Positions 16,774-25,400 of a stretch of DNA of 64,000 nt are shown in pieces. The translations under genes and the position numbers were made by a program. Location of the stretch: NCBI RefSeq assembly GCF_000179615.1, contig NZ_AEDD01000004.1, positions 1 to 64,000 of the forward strand, written 5' to 3'. Position 1 is the first letter of the stretch; each line of letters opens with the position of its first letter. The stretch is from Paenibacillus curdlanolyticus YK9 (GTDB taxonomy: Bacteria > Bacillota > Bacilli > Paenibacillales > Paenibacillaceae). The notes below the pieces were generated by a model. The model searched no databases and was not told the origin of the DNA. It saw only the letters and a program-made list of their open reading frames with translations.

Positions 16774-16811
16774 CGGCGCGGTAGCAGCGGACACTGATTG
16801 AGCCCGATACG

Positions 16812-16864
16812 AAACAGGGAGTGTCTCCAGCCATCATTGATGGCATCGGAGGCACTCCCTGTTT
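16812..16864. terminator. Bidirectional terminator
   Basis: AACAGGGAGTGTCTCC pairs with GGAGGCACTCCCTGTT (one wobble), and an inner GCCATC/GATGGC stem extends it. It lies between the convergent padR gene and the sugar-flippase unit. Confidence 0.85.
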
Positions 16865-16868
16865 ATCG

Positions 16869-17213
16869 TTATTTGGCGATCAGATACACGCCAACGAGAA
16901 TCACCGCGCATCCGACGAGCTTCGTCGCGGATAGCGATTCATCGAAGATGAACCATGCGGCAAGCAATCCGAGCACATAGGCGGTGCTCTGCATCGGATA
17001 GGCTACGCTCAGCGGAAGCCGCGTCAGCACGGCGAACCAAAGCAATGTCGCCAGCCCGTATAACGTCAGGCCCGACCAAATCGACGGCGATAAGGCGATG
17101 CGCGCCCATTGCAGTCCGCCTGCTTTTTGCAAGCCCCATTTGAACAAAATCTGCCCCGCTACGAGCAGCAGGACGTTGCTGAACAGCAATAAATAGCTAA
17201 TGGTCTTACTCAA
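16869..17213 (-). CDS. Small EamA/SMR-like membrane transporter, 114 aa
   Basis: Four predicted membrane helices (LLLFSNVLLLVAGQILFKWG; GLTLYGLATLLWFAVLT; YPMQSTAYVLGLLAAWFIF; LVGCAVILVGVYLI) in the size range of SMR and ArnE/ArnF-like proteins. The start is a TTG overlapping the TGA of the DUF2304 gene. Fourth gene of a tightly overlapping unit. Because the unit encodes a polyprenyl-phosphate sugar synthase and a membrane glycosyltransferase, a role in flipping the lipid-linked sugar is the likely reading. Small-molecule efflux cannot be excluded. Confidence 0.75.
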   Translation of the reverse strand: MSKTISYLLLFSNVLLLVAGQILFKWGLQKAGGLQWARIALSPSIWSGLTLYGLATLLWFAVLTRLPLSVAYPMQSTAYVLGLLAAWFIFDESLSATKLVGCAVILVGVYLIAK

Positions 17214-17560
17214 GCTCGCTCTCCCTCTCCATCCGTTCGCTTCCCTTTCATAATCGCGAGCTCCTGCGTCAACCTCAGCACTTGGCTAGTCAGCTTGGAC
17301 ACAACGATCGTCAAGTGAAGGATGAAAGCAAAGCAGAACAGGAGGCCGAACAGGAAGAGCAGCGCAGGCGCATATTTGACATCGAGCCACTCGGCGACCC
17401 GCTCCAGGAATCGCACATTAATCGATACGACCAGCAGCAGCACGCCGAATAAGATCCAGAGCAAGGAATACTGCTCCTTCAGCCGTTGGCGCCGAACAAG
17501 CTCAAATATGATAACGAGAAACATAATCGAAAAGGCAATCGATAATACGTAAATGCTCAT
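17210..17560 (-). CDS. DUF2304 membrane protein, 116 aa
   Basis: Three hydrophobic segments (YVLSIAFSIMFLVIIFELV; LLWILFGVLLLVVSINVRF; PALLFLFGLLFCFAFILHLT) are followed by a short charged coiled-coil tail. The RLKEQYSLLWIL segment is typical of DUF2304. Such proteins are commonly encoded between a polyprenyl-phosphate glycosyltransferase and other glycan genes, as here, where it overlaps both neighbours by 4 bp. The function is unproven; involvement in lipid-linked sugar handling is inferred from context. Confidence 0.8.
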   Translation of the reverse strand: MSIYVLSIAFSIMFLVIIFELVRRQRLKEQYSLLWILFGVLLLVVSINVRFLERVAEWLDVKYAPALLFLFGLLFCFAFILHLTIVVSKLTSQVLRLTQELAIMKGKRTDGEGERA

Positions 17561-18261
17561 CCGCTCGTTTTCACCCCGCGCATGCGCGACGCGCTCATGA
17601 GAACCGACAGCGTAACCTTCACCATATAATAAATCGATCGAATCGGCGTAATCGAGGAACGGCCAGCCTCGCGGCTTCTCATCTCTGCGGGCACTTCGGC
17701 AATGCGGCAGCCTCTGCGCTTCAAATAAACGATCGACTCCACCTCTGGATAGTCGGCCGGATAATAACTCGCATACAGCGCAATAACCTTGCGGTTCGCC
17801 GCGCGGAACCCGCTGGTCGTATCCGTGAACCGTTGGCCGGTCACCATGCTGACGAGCCCGGAGAAGAACAGCATGCCGATTCGGCGCGATGCTGACGAAC
17901 GATATGCTGTTTGCTCCACGTAACGCGAGCCGATGACAAGATCGCTCGACTTCGCTTGCTCCAGCAGCCTAGGCAAATCCTCCGCGCGATGCTGCCCGTC
18001 TGCATCCATTTGCACGGCAACATCATATTGATTGTGGAACGCATAGAGATAGCCCGTCTGCATCCCTCCGCCAATCCCGACATTGAACGGCATCGTAATG
18101 ACATCCGCACCCGCTGCCCGCGCAACCTCTTCGGTACGATCCTTGGAGCCGTCGTTCACCACGACGACGTCCACATGCGGCGCATGCTCCCGGATATTCC
18201 GAATGACCTGCGCGATGCTGCCTTCTTCATTATAGGCTGGAATAATAATAAGCGTCTTCAT
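17557..18261 (-). CDS. GT2-family polyprenyl-phosphate glycosyltransferase, 234 aa
   Basis: DPM1/DPMS-like enzyme that transfers a sugar from a nucleotide donor to undecaprenyl phosphate at the inner membrane face. IIIPAYNEEGSIAQVI lies at the N-terminus, VVVNDGSKDRTEEVA near 35, and the catalytic aspartates are in MDADGQH near 88. GSRYVEQ and TDTTSGFRAANR complete the family signature. There are no C-terminal membrane helices. It overlaps the GT39-like gene upstream and the DUF2304 gene downstream by 4 bp each, so all four should be made together. The sugar is unknown. Confidence 0.9.
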   Translation of the reverse strand: MKTLIIIPAYNEEGSIAQVIRNIREHAPHVDVVVVNDGSKDRTEEVARAAGADVITMPFNVGIGGGMQTGYLYAFHNQYDVAVQMDADGQHRAEDLPRLLEQAKSSDLVIGSRYVEQTAYRSSASRRIGMLFFSGLVSMVTGQRFTDTTSGFRAANRKVIALYASYYPADYPEVESIVYLKRRGCRIAEVPAEMRSREAGRSSITPIRSIYYMVKVTLSVLMSASRMRGVKTSG

Positions 18262-19568
18262 GAGGCTGCCCCCTCTCTCTCATGCGTGCGCGTGGCGCCT
18301 TGTTTGCGATCGATTACGAACGAATAGCCCCGCTCGATTAGGAATGCAGCGAAGAACGTCAGCAGCACGACATTCGGGTAACCATAACGCGAGAATGCTA
18401 CGAACGGCAAGTAAATGGCGGTAAAATACAGCAGCGTTAGCAGGACAGGCAGCTGCCGCGCCAATGGACGGCGAATCATTGCCCAAACGAGGCCGGCGAT
18501 GCTCGCATAGACAATCAGCTGCTGCAAATACTTCATCGTTTCCCGACCAATCGGCCATACCGGACGCCAGTAGTACGGGTTGAGATACAGCTCAGCCATT
18601 TTGCCAAGCGTAAACCAGTAGCTGTACTTGAACGGCTGATGCGTAAAACCATATTTGATCACGTCCAGCCCTTTTTGAATCGCGGTGCTATCCGAGCCCT
18701 TAAAGAGCGTTGCGCCGGTGTATTCCGGATGCTGCGCGAAGAATCCTGGCGGCGGCAGCTGGCCCAGAATGCGCGTTCCGAGCAGGAACGGGCTGCCCGC
18801 CGAGTTCGTGAACAGCACGAACCGGTCGAATGTAATCATATTGCGAATCCACCATGGAAGCAGCAGCACAACGTAAGCAGCAGCAATTGCGAGCCCGAAT
18901 TGAACCATTTGCTTAAACGAGTATTTGTTCTTCCACCAGAGGATGAAGAAAACCGCGGGATACAAGGAAGCATGCGGCTTGAAATAGGCTGCTGCGGCAA
19001 CAAGCGCGCCAACTGCGGCGTACCAGCCCCAGCGCTTGCGCTGAACCGCCGTGATCGTAGCCGCAACCAGCAGGAGCAGAATTGTCTTAAAGCTGGTCTC
19101 CGTCAATATTTCGCCTGAAGAGAAGTAATCCGGCCAATAGAGCGCGCTTAGGAAGCACGCAATAATCGCTGCCCGCTGATTAAACATGTAGCGAACGATG
19201 AAAAACACAAGGTAAATCGACATCGCCTGCTGGAGGCACTGGAATAACCGGAACGCAATGACGCCGCCATCATGACCGAAAATCCACATGAATCCTGACA
19301 GAATGAGCACAATGCCAGGCATGATGAACAGCGTCGGATTCGTCCCGCTGTTGTAAGAAAGCGTCGATTGCTCAAGAAGCACTTTGGCGCTGCGTATGTA
19401 CTTCACGTCATCGTTGTTTGGCTTTGCGATATCTCCCAATAAAAAATAATTGCCATACGCAAGAACGATAATGGCCGACACGAGCAGCACAACGGCGGCA
19501 ATAATATGGACGGTACGCCGCATTGGAACGCTAACATCGGATAAAGTAAACAATTTCCCCCACTCCAA
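18258..19568 (-). CDS. GT39-like (PMT/ArnT-type) membrane glycosyltransferase, 436 aa
   Basis: A GT-C fold protein with about 10-11 membrane segments. The first extracellular loop begins after IIVLAYGNYFLLGDIAKPNNDD and contains the acidic pair expected of the catalytic region. The rest resembles dolichyl/undecaprenyl-phosphate-sugar transferases (FLSALYWPDYFSSGEILTET). It would use the lipid-linked sugar made by the downstream GT2 enzyme to modify an outer-surface acceptor. It is the first gene of the four-gene unit. The acceptor (secondary polymer, lipid or protein) cannot be read from the sequence. Confidence 0.8.
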   Translation of the reverse strand: MEWGKLFTLSDVSVPMRRTVHIIAAVVLLVSAIIVLAYGNYFLLGDIAKPNNDDVKYIRSAKVLLEQSTLSYNSGTNPTLFIMPGIVLILSGFMWIFGHDGGVIAFRLFQCLQQAMSIYLVFFIVRYMFNQRAAIIACFLSALYWPDYFSSGEILTETSFKTILLLLVAATITAVQRKRWGWYAAVGALVAAAAYFKPHASLYPAVFFILWWKNKYSFKQMVQFGLAIAAAYVVLLLPWWIRNMITFDRFVLFTNSAGSPFLLGTRILGQLPPPGFFAQHPEYTGATLFKGSDSTAIQKGLDVIKYGFTHQPFKYSYWFTLGKMAELYLNPYYWRPVWPIGRETMKYLQQLIVYASIAGLVWAMIRRPLARQLPVLLTLLYFTAIYLPFVAFSRYGYPNVVLLTFFAAFLIERGYSFVIDRKQGATRTHEREGAAS

Positions 19569-19726
19569 TCTCTTTCTATCTACTACTAGCTACTATTGCC
19601 ATTAACAATGTAACTCAGCCGCTTCACGGCATTTCAACATTATACCAGATGTTAGACGCTTCAAAACTGGGAATTGTTCCGATTTTCGTATAAAAATTTC
19701 GTAAGTCGGCAATCGTTAGGCGCAGC

Positions 19727-19757
19727 AAAACCCCTCTGCGAGGGGCAGAGGGGTTTT
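19727..19757 (-). terminator. HugZ-like gene terminator
   Basis: AAAACCCCTCTGC pairs with its exact complement around a 5-nt loop. It is flanked by T runs, about 55 bp after the HugZ-like stop. Confidence 0.85.
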
Positions 19758-19811
19758 GTTAGGTGTGACCTAATTAAAATAGGATGGCACTTTTGTGCGC
19801 AGTCTATCTGG

Positions 19812-20303
19812 CTATGATCGGTCTATTGCCGCAAGCTCGAACCGTTCACCCGTCACATCGATATCGAACGTTTGGCCAAATCCGACTACATAACGCCCTT
19901 CCAGAGGTATCAGCTCAAATAAAGAAAAATCCAGCTCGCGCAGCATGCCGATCATTGGCTCGCCGAACGATTGCTCTAACAATGCAAATATCGGCTCGCA
20001 GCCTTCATTCCCAACATTAATAGCCGTACATGCAAATCGTGCCCGCTGCCGCGCGAACAGATTCGCCGAGCGCGACTCGTCCTCGATAAGCATCACGTCT
20101 GCCGAAGGGTTTGCTTCCAGATGACGATAGTGTTGCGCGATACGGCTTATATAGATGTACAGCTTGCCTTGATGCAGCGCGAACGGGGCGTAGGACAGGA
20201 ACGGCTTGCCTTCCTCGTTGATCGTGCCGAGTGTCAGCGACTTCATGCTGCTAATAAAGCTGGAAAATTGCTGCTGCATCTTCGCGAGATCGGGCGATTT
20301 CAT
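19812..20303 (-). CDS. HugZ/pyridoxamine-phosphate-oxidase-like protein, 163 aa
   Basis: Split-barrel flavin/heme-binding fold. The N-terminus LTLGTINEEGKPFLSYAPFA and then KLYIYISRIAQHYRHLEANP are typical of the HugZ/HutZ group, as is DVMLIEDESRSANLFARQRA. The acidic VGFGQTFDID near the end is another family mark. Relatives take part in heme breakdown or bind flavin; no heme-uptake genes are nearby. It is a single gene with its own terminator. The 51-bp tandem array begins 35 bp upstream of its start. Confidence 0.8.
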   Translation of the reverse strand: MKSPDLAKMQQQFSSFISSMKSLTLGTINEEGKPFLSYAPFALHQGKLYIYISRIAQHYRHLEANPSADVMLIEDESRSANLFARQRARFACTAINVGNEGCEPIFALLEQSFGEPMIGMLRELDFSLFELIPLEGRYVVGFGQTFDIDVTGERFELAAIDRS

Positions 20304-20338
20304 CGACGTTTGGCTCCCCTCCTTTTAGTGAACTGGGG

Positions 20339-20642
20339 AATAGGGCAGATATTTCTCCCCTATTCCATCGGTTTGCGCGTGCGCGTGACAATAGGGCAGA
20401 TATTTCTCCCCTATTCCATCGGTTTGCGCGTGCGCGTGACAATAGGGCAGATATTTCTCCCCTATTCCATCGATTCGCGCGTGCGCGTGACAATAGGGCA
20501 GATATTTATTCCCTATTCCATCCGTTTGCGCGTGCGCGTGACAATAGGGCAGATATTTTATTCCCTATTCCATCCGTTTGCGCGTGCGCGTGACAATAGG
20601 ACAGATATTTCTCCCCTATTCCATTGGTTTGCGCGTGCGCCC
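20339..20642. repeat. 51-bp tandem hairpin array D, six units
   Basis: Units begin at 20339, 20390, 20441, 20492, 20543 and 20595 (period 51, once 52). Each starts with a palindrome AATAGGG ... CCCTATT. In the best copies the inner part AGA ... TCT also pairs around a 4-nt loop. A GC-rich spacer with GCGCGTGCGCG follows. The array fills the gap between the HugZ-like gene and the ABC exporter gene and has no coding potential I can support. It is related in design and outer stem to the array at 27470-29103. Confidence 0.9.
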
Positions 20643-20655
20643 ACAGCAACTATAG

Positions 20656-22455
20656 CTAAAGCTGCAGCTGCTTCAAATGATAAAACTCGCCTTTGCTCGC
20701 CATCAGCTCATCGAATGTGCCGACCTCTACGATACGCCCCTGCTTCATGACCGCGATGCGATCAGCATCACGGATCGTAGACAGCCGATGCGCAACGATA
20801 AACGTGGTGCGCCCCTTGATCAGCTCCTGCATCGCCTTCTGCACATGATGCTCGGACTGGTTGTCGAGCGCCGAGGTTGCTTCGTCGAGAATTATGACGC
20901 GCGGATCGCGAATCAGCGCGCGAGCGATCGCGATGCGTTGGCGCTGGCCGCCGGACAGCTTGCCGCCATGCTCGCCGACCATCGTATCAAGCCCCTGCGG
21001 CAGCCGTTCGATCATCTCGCTCAGGTTTGCCATTTCCACAACCCGGCGAACCTGCTCTTCGGTAATATTTTTGAGACCATACGTAATGTTGTCCCGAATC
21101 GAGCCCGAGAACAGAATCGTCGTCTGCGGCACCACGGACAGATGCTTCCGATAGCGCGACAAATCGACGTCAGCCAAATCGACGCCATCGACCAGCACTT
21201 GCCCCGCCGTCGGCATCAGGAAGCCAGTAACCAAATTCAACACAGTCGACTTCCCGGCGCCCGACTCGCCCACGAACGCTATGCATTCGCCTGCCCGAAC
21301 ATCCAGCGTAACGCCGTCGAGCACATGATGCTCATTGCCCGGATAAACGAGCTTAACATCCCGGAACGAAAATTCGCCGCTCACTTCCGTCAGCTTCAGC
21401 TTGCCCGTATTGTCCTCGATCTCTTGCGACCGAAGCACCTCGCGGATCGAATGAATCGATTCAAAGCCCTTAGCAATGTTCGGGTACACATTCAACAGGG
21501 AGGTGATCGAGCCGAGAATCATGCCGAAAAAGCCTTGGTACATCACGACATCCCCGACCGGAATTTTACCATGGTACGCCAAGTAAATCGTAAACAAAAG
21601 GCAGCATATCTGGAACAGCTGGAACAGCACCCAGTTAGACGAGCCGAAGAACGCTTCCGTTATATCCAGCCTATAGCCCTTGCCCTGCAAAGAGCGAAGC
21701 GTGTTGTCCATCCGGGCAATCTCGACCTTCTCAAGGCCATGCGCCCGCGTCACCGGAATCATCTCGACCATCTCCGATACGCGAGACGACATCTGCTCAA
21801 TTTCCTTGCGGAATTCCTTATTCGTACGGCGGATGTTCCGGCGGAACAAGTATATGACCAGCACCGATGCCGGAATCGTCATCAGGAAGAACATCGAAAC
21901 CGTTAGGCTATTGCGTGCCGTTAAAATACACGCGATGACGATATTAATAATAGAAGGGAGAAAAGACATCATCAGCTGCTTCGACAAGCCTTCGATGGAC
22001 TCCGCATCGCGCAGCACCTTGGATTGCAGCATGCCCGCCTGCAGCTCGCGGTGATAGTTGATCGACAGCTGCTGCAGCTTTCGGACCAGCGCGCTGCGCA
22101 AACCCGCTTCAACGTGGCGAACCGCGCGGCTCATAAACGATACGTGAAAATGCTGCGTCGGAATATTTTGAATGATAGAGACGCCTAACACAATAAAATT
22201 AATCCATAATTCCCGGGTCGTATGCGCTGACGGATTGGTCGCGATGTTAATCATATTCGCCGTTACGATCGGGAGAATGAAAATCGGCGAGTGCTTGATC
22301 ATAAAGAAAATAAGCGAGATAACGAGATTCATCCGATTGCCCTGATAAAGCGTAAACAAAAACCGGAGAGGACTTTGCGTTTTGTCCATCGCTGCGGCCT
22401 CAAACGTACGCTCGTAATCGACGACGGATGCCGCTGCAGCAGCTGTTTTGCTCAT
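20656..22455 (-). CDS. ABC exporter, fused permease and ATPase, 599 aa
   Basis: Half-transporter that should act as a homodimer or heterodimer. Six membrane helices occupy residues 40-320. The nucleotide-binding domain has Walker A FVGESGAGKST near 395, the Q-loop SVVPQTTILFSG, signature KLSGGQRQR, Walker B VIILDEATSALD and the H-loop IVAHRLS. Family: MsbA/LmrA-like multidrug or lipid exporters. It stands alone with no obvious partner or regulator. Its stop lies 14 bp from the six-unit hairpin array, which therefore forms the 3' region of its transcript. Confidence 0.9.
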   Translation of the reverse strand: MSKTAAAAASVVDYERTFEAAAMDKTQSPLRFLFTLYQGNRMNLVISLIFFMIKHSPIFILPIVTANMINIATNPSAHTTRELWINFIVLGVSIIQNIPTQHFHVSFMSRAVRHVEAGLRSALVRKLQQLSINYHRELQAGMLQSKVLRDAESIEGLSKQLMMSFLPSIINIVIACILTARNSLTVSMFFLMTIPASVLVIYLFRRNIRRTNKEFRKEIEQMSSRVSEMVEMIPVTRAHGLEKVEIARMDNTLRSLQGKGYRLDITEAFFGSSNWVLFQLFQICCLLFTIYLAYHGKIPVGDVVMYQGFFGMILGSITSLLNVYPNIAKGFESIHSIREVLRSQEIEDNTGKLKLTEVSGEFSFRDVKLVYPGNEHHVLDGVTLDVRAGECIAFVGESGAGKSTVLNLVTGFLMPTAGQVLVDGVDLADVDLSRYRKHLSVVPQTTILFSGSIRDNITYGLKNITEEQVRRVVEMANLSEMIERLPQGLDTMVGEHGGKLSGGQRQRIAIARALIRDPRVIILDEATSALDNQSEHHVQKAMQELIKGRTTFIVAHRLSTIRDADRIAVMKQGRIVEVGTFDELMASKGEFYHLKQLQL

Positions 22456-22712
22456 GATGCACCTACCCCTTCTTCTCTATACAATAGATGGTTAATCCGA
22501 TTCAAACTGAACTAATCGTATGGGAAACCGCCCATGGTGTAAATGGTTCCAATTCGCCGTAAATCATCGTATTCCAGCATAAGCGCTTCCATTCGCTGAT
22601 TTCCCGAGTATGGCCCTGTCTTTTGGCTGAAATGCTCTGCCGTTAAGCGAAATGCTTATCGGATCAAAAAAGTGCAGGGCGCTTTATCCACCAATCTCAT
22701 TTATCTAGGTAC

Positions 22713-22744
22713 AAAAAAGAAGCTCCGCAACTAAGCGGAGCCTC
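22713..22744 (-). terminator. Terminator of the Fsr-like gene
   Basis: GAGGCTCCGC pairs with GCGGAGCTTC around a 6-nt loop and is followed by T6 on the minus strand. Confidence 0.85.
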
Positions 22745-22748
22745 TTGA

Positions 22749-23993
22749 TTATCTAGCGCTCCGCTCACGCGGCAGCAAGAAAGCGAGCAAGCCGAGCAGA
22801 GGCAGGAAGCTCGCGATGAACATCATATCCGCGCGGCCAAAGCTGTCCGAGATGTTGCCCAGCACGACTGCGCCGACGGCGCCCATGCCGAAGGCTAGCC
22901 CCGTCACGAGGCCCGATGCCATCCCGACGCTGCCCGGAAGCAGCTGCTGCGCATATACAACGCTAACCGAGAAGCCGGACTGCAGGATCAGGCCGATGAT
23001 GAACATGACCGGATACACCCAAGGCAGCGAAACATGCGGCAGCAGCAGAGCGAACGGAGCAGCACCGGCGATGGAGAGCACGATCATTTTCTTGAGGCCG
23101 ATGCGATCCGCCAGTACGCCTCCGAAGAATGTCCCGATGACGCCTGCCGTCATGTAGAGGAAAACAGGCACTTGCGCAGCTTTCTTGGACAAGCCGTATT
23201 GATCCTCTGCGAAAAACTGATAGAACGTCGAAATTCCGGCAAAATACCAAGAACGCGCGAACACGATGAGCACGAGCAGCGACAGCGCGAAGATGACCAT
23301 CCGTTTGTTGCTGCGCGCCTCGGCCTCAGCGGCGGCAGTCGGGACGGCAGCTGAAACCCGTTTCTTAGGCGGCGTGCCATTAGCGAGCAGCTGCGCCTTA
23401 TACCAAGGCGCGACGCGCAGCAGCAGCAGAATCGCAGTCGCAGCGATCAAAGTTCCCCACACCGCGCCGTGCTGGCCGAGCGGAAGAAAAATAAAGATAG
23501 CCATGAGCGGCGCCAATGCTTGGCCGAAGTTGCCGCCCACCTGATATATCGATTGCGACATCCCTTTGCGTCCGCCAGCAGCGAAATGGACGACGCGCGA
23601 GCCTTCGGGATGAAAGACGGCTGAACCGAGTCCGATCAGAATAACGCCGCCAAGCAACGTCCATAACGTAGGTGCGAAGGCAAGGATAACCATCCCCACC
23701 AAGCTTAACGCCATGCCGATGGGCAGCATGAACGGCATCGGCCTTTTATCCGAATACAGGCCAACGAGCGGCTGCATGACCGAAGACGTCATGTTCAGCG
23801 TAAACACGATCCAGCCCAGCTGGGTATTACTGAGCTCGAGCGAATCTTCGAGAACGGGGAAAAGTGCGGTAACGACGGACTGCATCGCATCATTGAGCAG
23901 ATGAGACGCGCTGATTGCGAACAAAATCGAATAAATCGTAGCCGTACGAACAGTTGCCTGCATACGGCTATCTCCTGTGGTTGCAGCTGACAT
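22749..23993 (-). CDS. MFS transporter, fosmidomycin-resistance (Fsr) type, 414 aa
   Basis: Twelve-helix major facilitator. The Fsr group is recognised by ASHLLNDAMQSVVTALFPVL near residue 25, VGLYSDKRPMPFMLPIGMAL (motif A region) and GLGSAVFHPEGSRVVHFAAG near 125. It is likely a drug or metabolite exporter; members confer fosmidomycin resistance when overproduced, but the native substrate is unknown. It is divergent from the namA-like gene across 172 bp. A central charged loop (about 210-225) separates the two six-helix halves. Confidence 0.88.
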   Translation of the reverse strand: MSAATTGDSRMQATVRTATIYSILFAISASHLLNDAMQSVVTALFPVLEDSLELSNTQLGWIVFTLNMTSSVMQPLVGLYSDKRPMPFMLPIGMALSLVGMVILAFAPTLWTLLGGVILIGLGSAVFHPEGSRVVHFAAGGRKGMSQSIYQVGGNFGQALAPLMAIFIFLPLGQHGAVWGTLIAATAILLLLRVAPWYKAQLLANGTPPKKRVSAAVPTAAAEAEARSNKRMVIFALSLLVLIVFARSWYFAGISTFYQFFAEDQYGLSKKAAQVPVFLYMTAGVIGTFFGGVLADRIGLKKMIVLSIAGAAPFALLLPHVSLPWVYPVMFIIGLILQSGFSVSVVYAQQLLPGSVGMASGLVTGLAFGMGAVGAVVLGNISDSFGRADMMFIASFLPLLGLLAFLLPRERSAR

Positions 23994-24165
23994 ATGAGGT
24001 GCAGCATCTCCTTCCGATCGTAAGCTGACTATAGGTCGTGCTTAATTGATAAGGAACATACCATACGAGAGGGACGGCTAGCAACCATTTTGGCCTCGAA
24101 ATCTCGTGTACACCGATCGCTATATAAGGGTATAATAATTGTAAAAAAACCGAGGTGAATCGACG

Positions 24166-25191
24166 TTGTCCATTACGTTATCCACGCCATTCGAGCTTAA
24201 CGGACTGCAGCTGCGCAATCGCATCGTAATGCCGCCTATGTGCCAGTACTCAGCAGAAAATAATAACGGACAACCGACGGATTGGCATGATGTCCATTAT
24301 GTATCCCGCGCTGTTGGCGGAGCCGGCTTGATCGTCATTGAAATGACGGATATCGAGCCGGATGGCCGCATTTCGGAGCAATGCCTTGGCCTCTGGTCAG
24401 ACGTGCAAATCCCTGCGTTCGCGCGCATGATCGAGCGAATGAAACGGCATGGCGCCAAGGTCGGCATCCAGATCGCCCACGCAGGACGCAAGTCGAATTG
24501 CGCCCAAGTGCCTGTCAGCTCGTCGGATGTCGCATTCAGCCCGGCCTATAAGCAGCCCCGCGCCCTATCTACCGATGAGACGAAGCGAATGGTTGAGCTG
24601 TTCCGTGACGCCGTCGCCCGCGCGGTGCAAGCTGGCGTCGATACGGTGCAGCTGCATGGCGCGCATGGCTACCTCATTCATCAATTCCACTCGCCGAGCA
24701 TTAACAAGCGCACGGATGAATACGGCTCGGATGATCCTACCCGCTTCGGCGTCGAAATCATTCAAGCAGCCAGAAGCGTCCTGCCCAGTCATATTCCGCT
24801 GCAAATGCGCGTATCCGCCGTCGATTACGGCGAAGGCGGATACGATCTTGCTTACGGCATCGAGCTATGCCGGAAGTATCAGTCTGCTGGCGTTGAGCTG
24901 CTGGACATCTCCACCGGCGGCGGCGTAGCGACAAGCCCCGTCATGCTGGACGTTTACCCGGGCTATCAGCTGCCGATGGCGCGCGCGGTCAAGGAAGCGA
25001 CCGGCTTGCCGGTCATTGCCGTCGGGCTGCTCGACGAGCCTAAGCTCGCCCTTGCAGCAGTAGCGAACGGCGACTGCGACCTTGTCGCTGTCGGCCGCGG
25101 CATGCTGCGCGACCCGTATTGGGCGCTCCATGCCGAGCAAGCGACAGGCAGTGAGGCGAAGCCGCCAAAGCCATACCTGCGAGGCTACTAG
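24166..25191 (+). CDS. namA: NADPH dehydrogenase / old yellow enzyme (NamA, YqjM type), 341 aa
   Basis: FMN-dependent ene-reductase for alpha,beta-unsaturated carbonyls and nitro compounds, of the thermophilic-like OYE class. Residues C26 and Y28 in MPPMCQYS correspond to the class-defining cysteine and tyrosine of YqjM. LHGAHGYLIHQFHSP carries the substrate-binding histidine pair, and VGRGMLRDP lies at the phosphate-binding end. Length (338 aa in YqjM) agrees. The start is TTG, with GAGGTGA eight bases upstream. It is a single gene closed by a strong terminator, and it probably detoxifies electrophiles. Confidence 0.93.
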   Translation: MSITLSTPFELNGLQLRNRIVMPPMCQYSAENNNGQPTDWHDVHYVSRAVGGAGLIVIEMTDIEPDGRISEQCLGLWSDVQIPAFARMIERMKRHGAKVGIQIAHAGRKSNCAQVPVSSSDVAFSPAYKQPRALSTDETKRMVELFRDAVARAVQAGVDTVQLHGAHGYLIHQFHSPSINKRTDEYGSDDPTRFGVEIIQAARSVLPSHIPLQMRVSAVDYGEGGYDLAYGIELCRKYQSAGVELLDISTGGGVATSPVMLDVYPGYQLPMARAVKEATGLPVIAVGLLDEPKLALAAVANGDCDLVAVGRGMLRDPYWALHAEQATGSEAKPPKPYLRGY

Positions 25192-25192
25192 A

Positions 25193-25237
25193 AGCGAAAA
25201 GCCCGTCCACGGATTCCGATGGACGGGCTTTTGCTTC
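25193..25237 (+). terminator. namA terminator
   Basis: AAGCGAAAAGCCCGTCCA pairs with TGGACGGGCTTTTGCTT. It is directly adjacent to the namA stop. Confidence 0.9.
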
Positions 25238-25400
25238 GCCAGCCGTCGAGGAAAATGGACGAGCATGGCGAATCATTTGATTAGCAACATTTTACAGACG
25301 CACATATTTATATAGTACAGCATACAGATTCGACGTGAAGACGTGTCGTGACAGTAGCGCTGCTTAGGGAGAGTGAATTGGCAGACAGGAGTGAGGCTCA

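Noticed and set aside
20121-20750. A 209-codon open frame across array D and the end of the ABC exporter gene
   Set aside because: Same period effect as in the other array, plus antisense overlap with the HugZ-like and exporter genes; no start signal.
20677-21906. 409-codon open frame opposite the ABC exporter
   Set aside because: Antisense shadow; the complement is a full ABC exporter with all motifs.
22578-22662. Inverted pair ATAAGCG... / ...CGCTTA resembling another repeat locus
   Set aside because: Only one forward and one reverse copy can be aligned, with no second copy at the 50-bp spacing, so it does not meet the F-F-R-R pattern.
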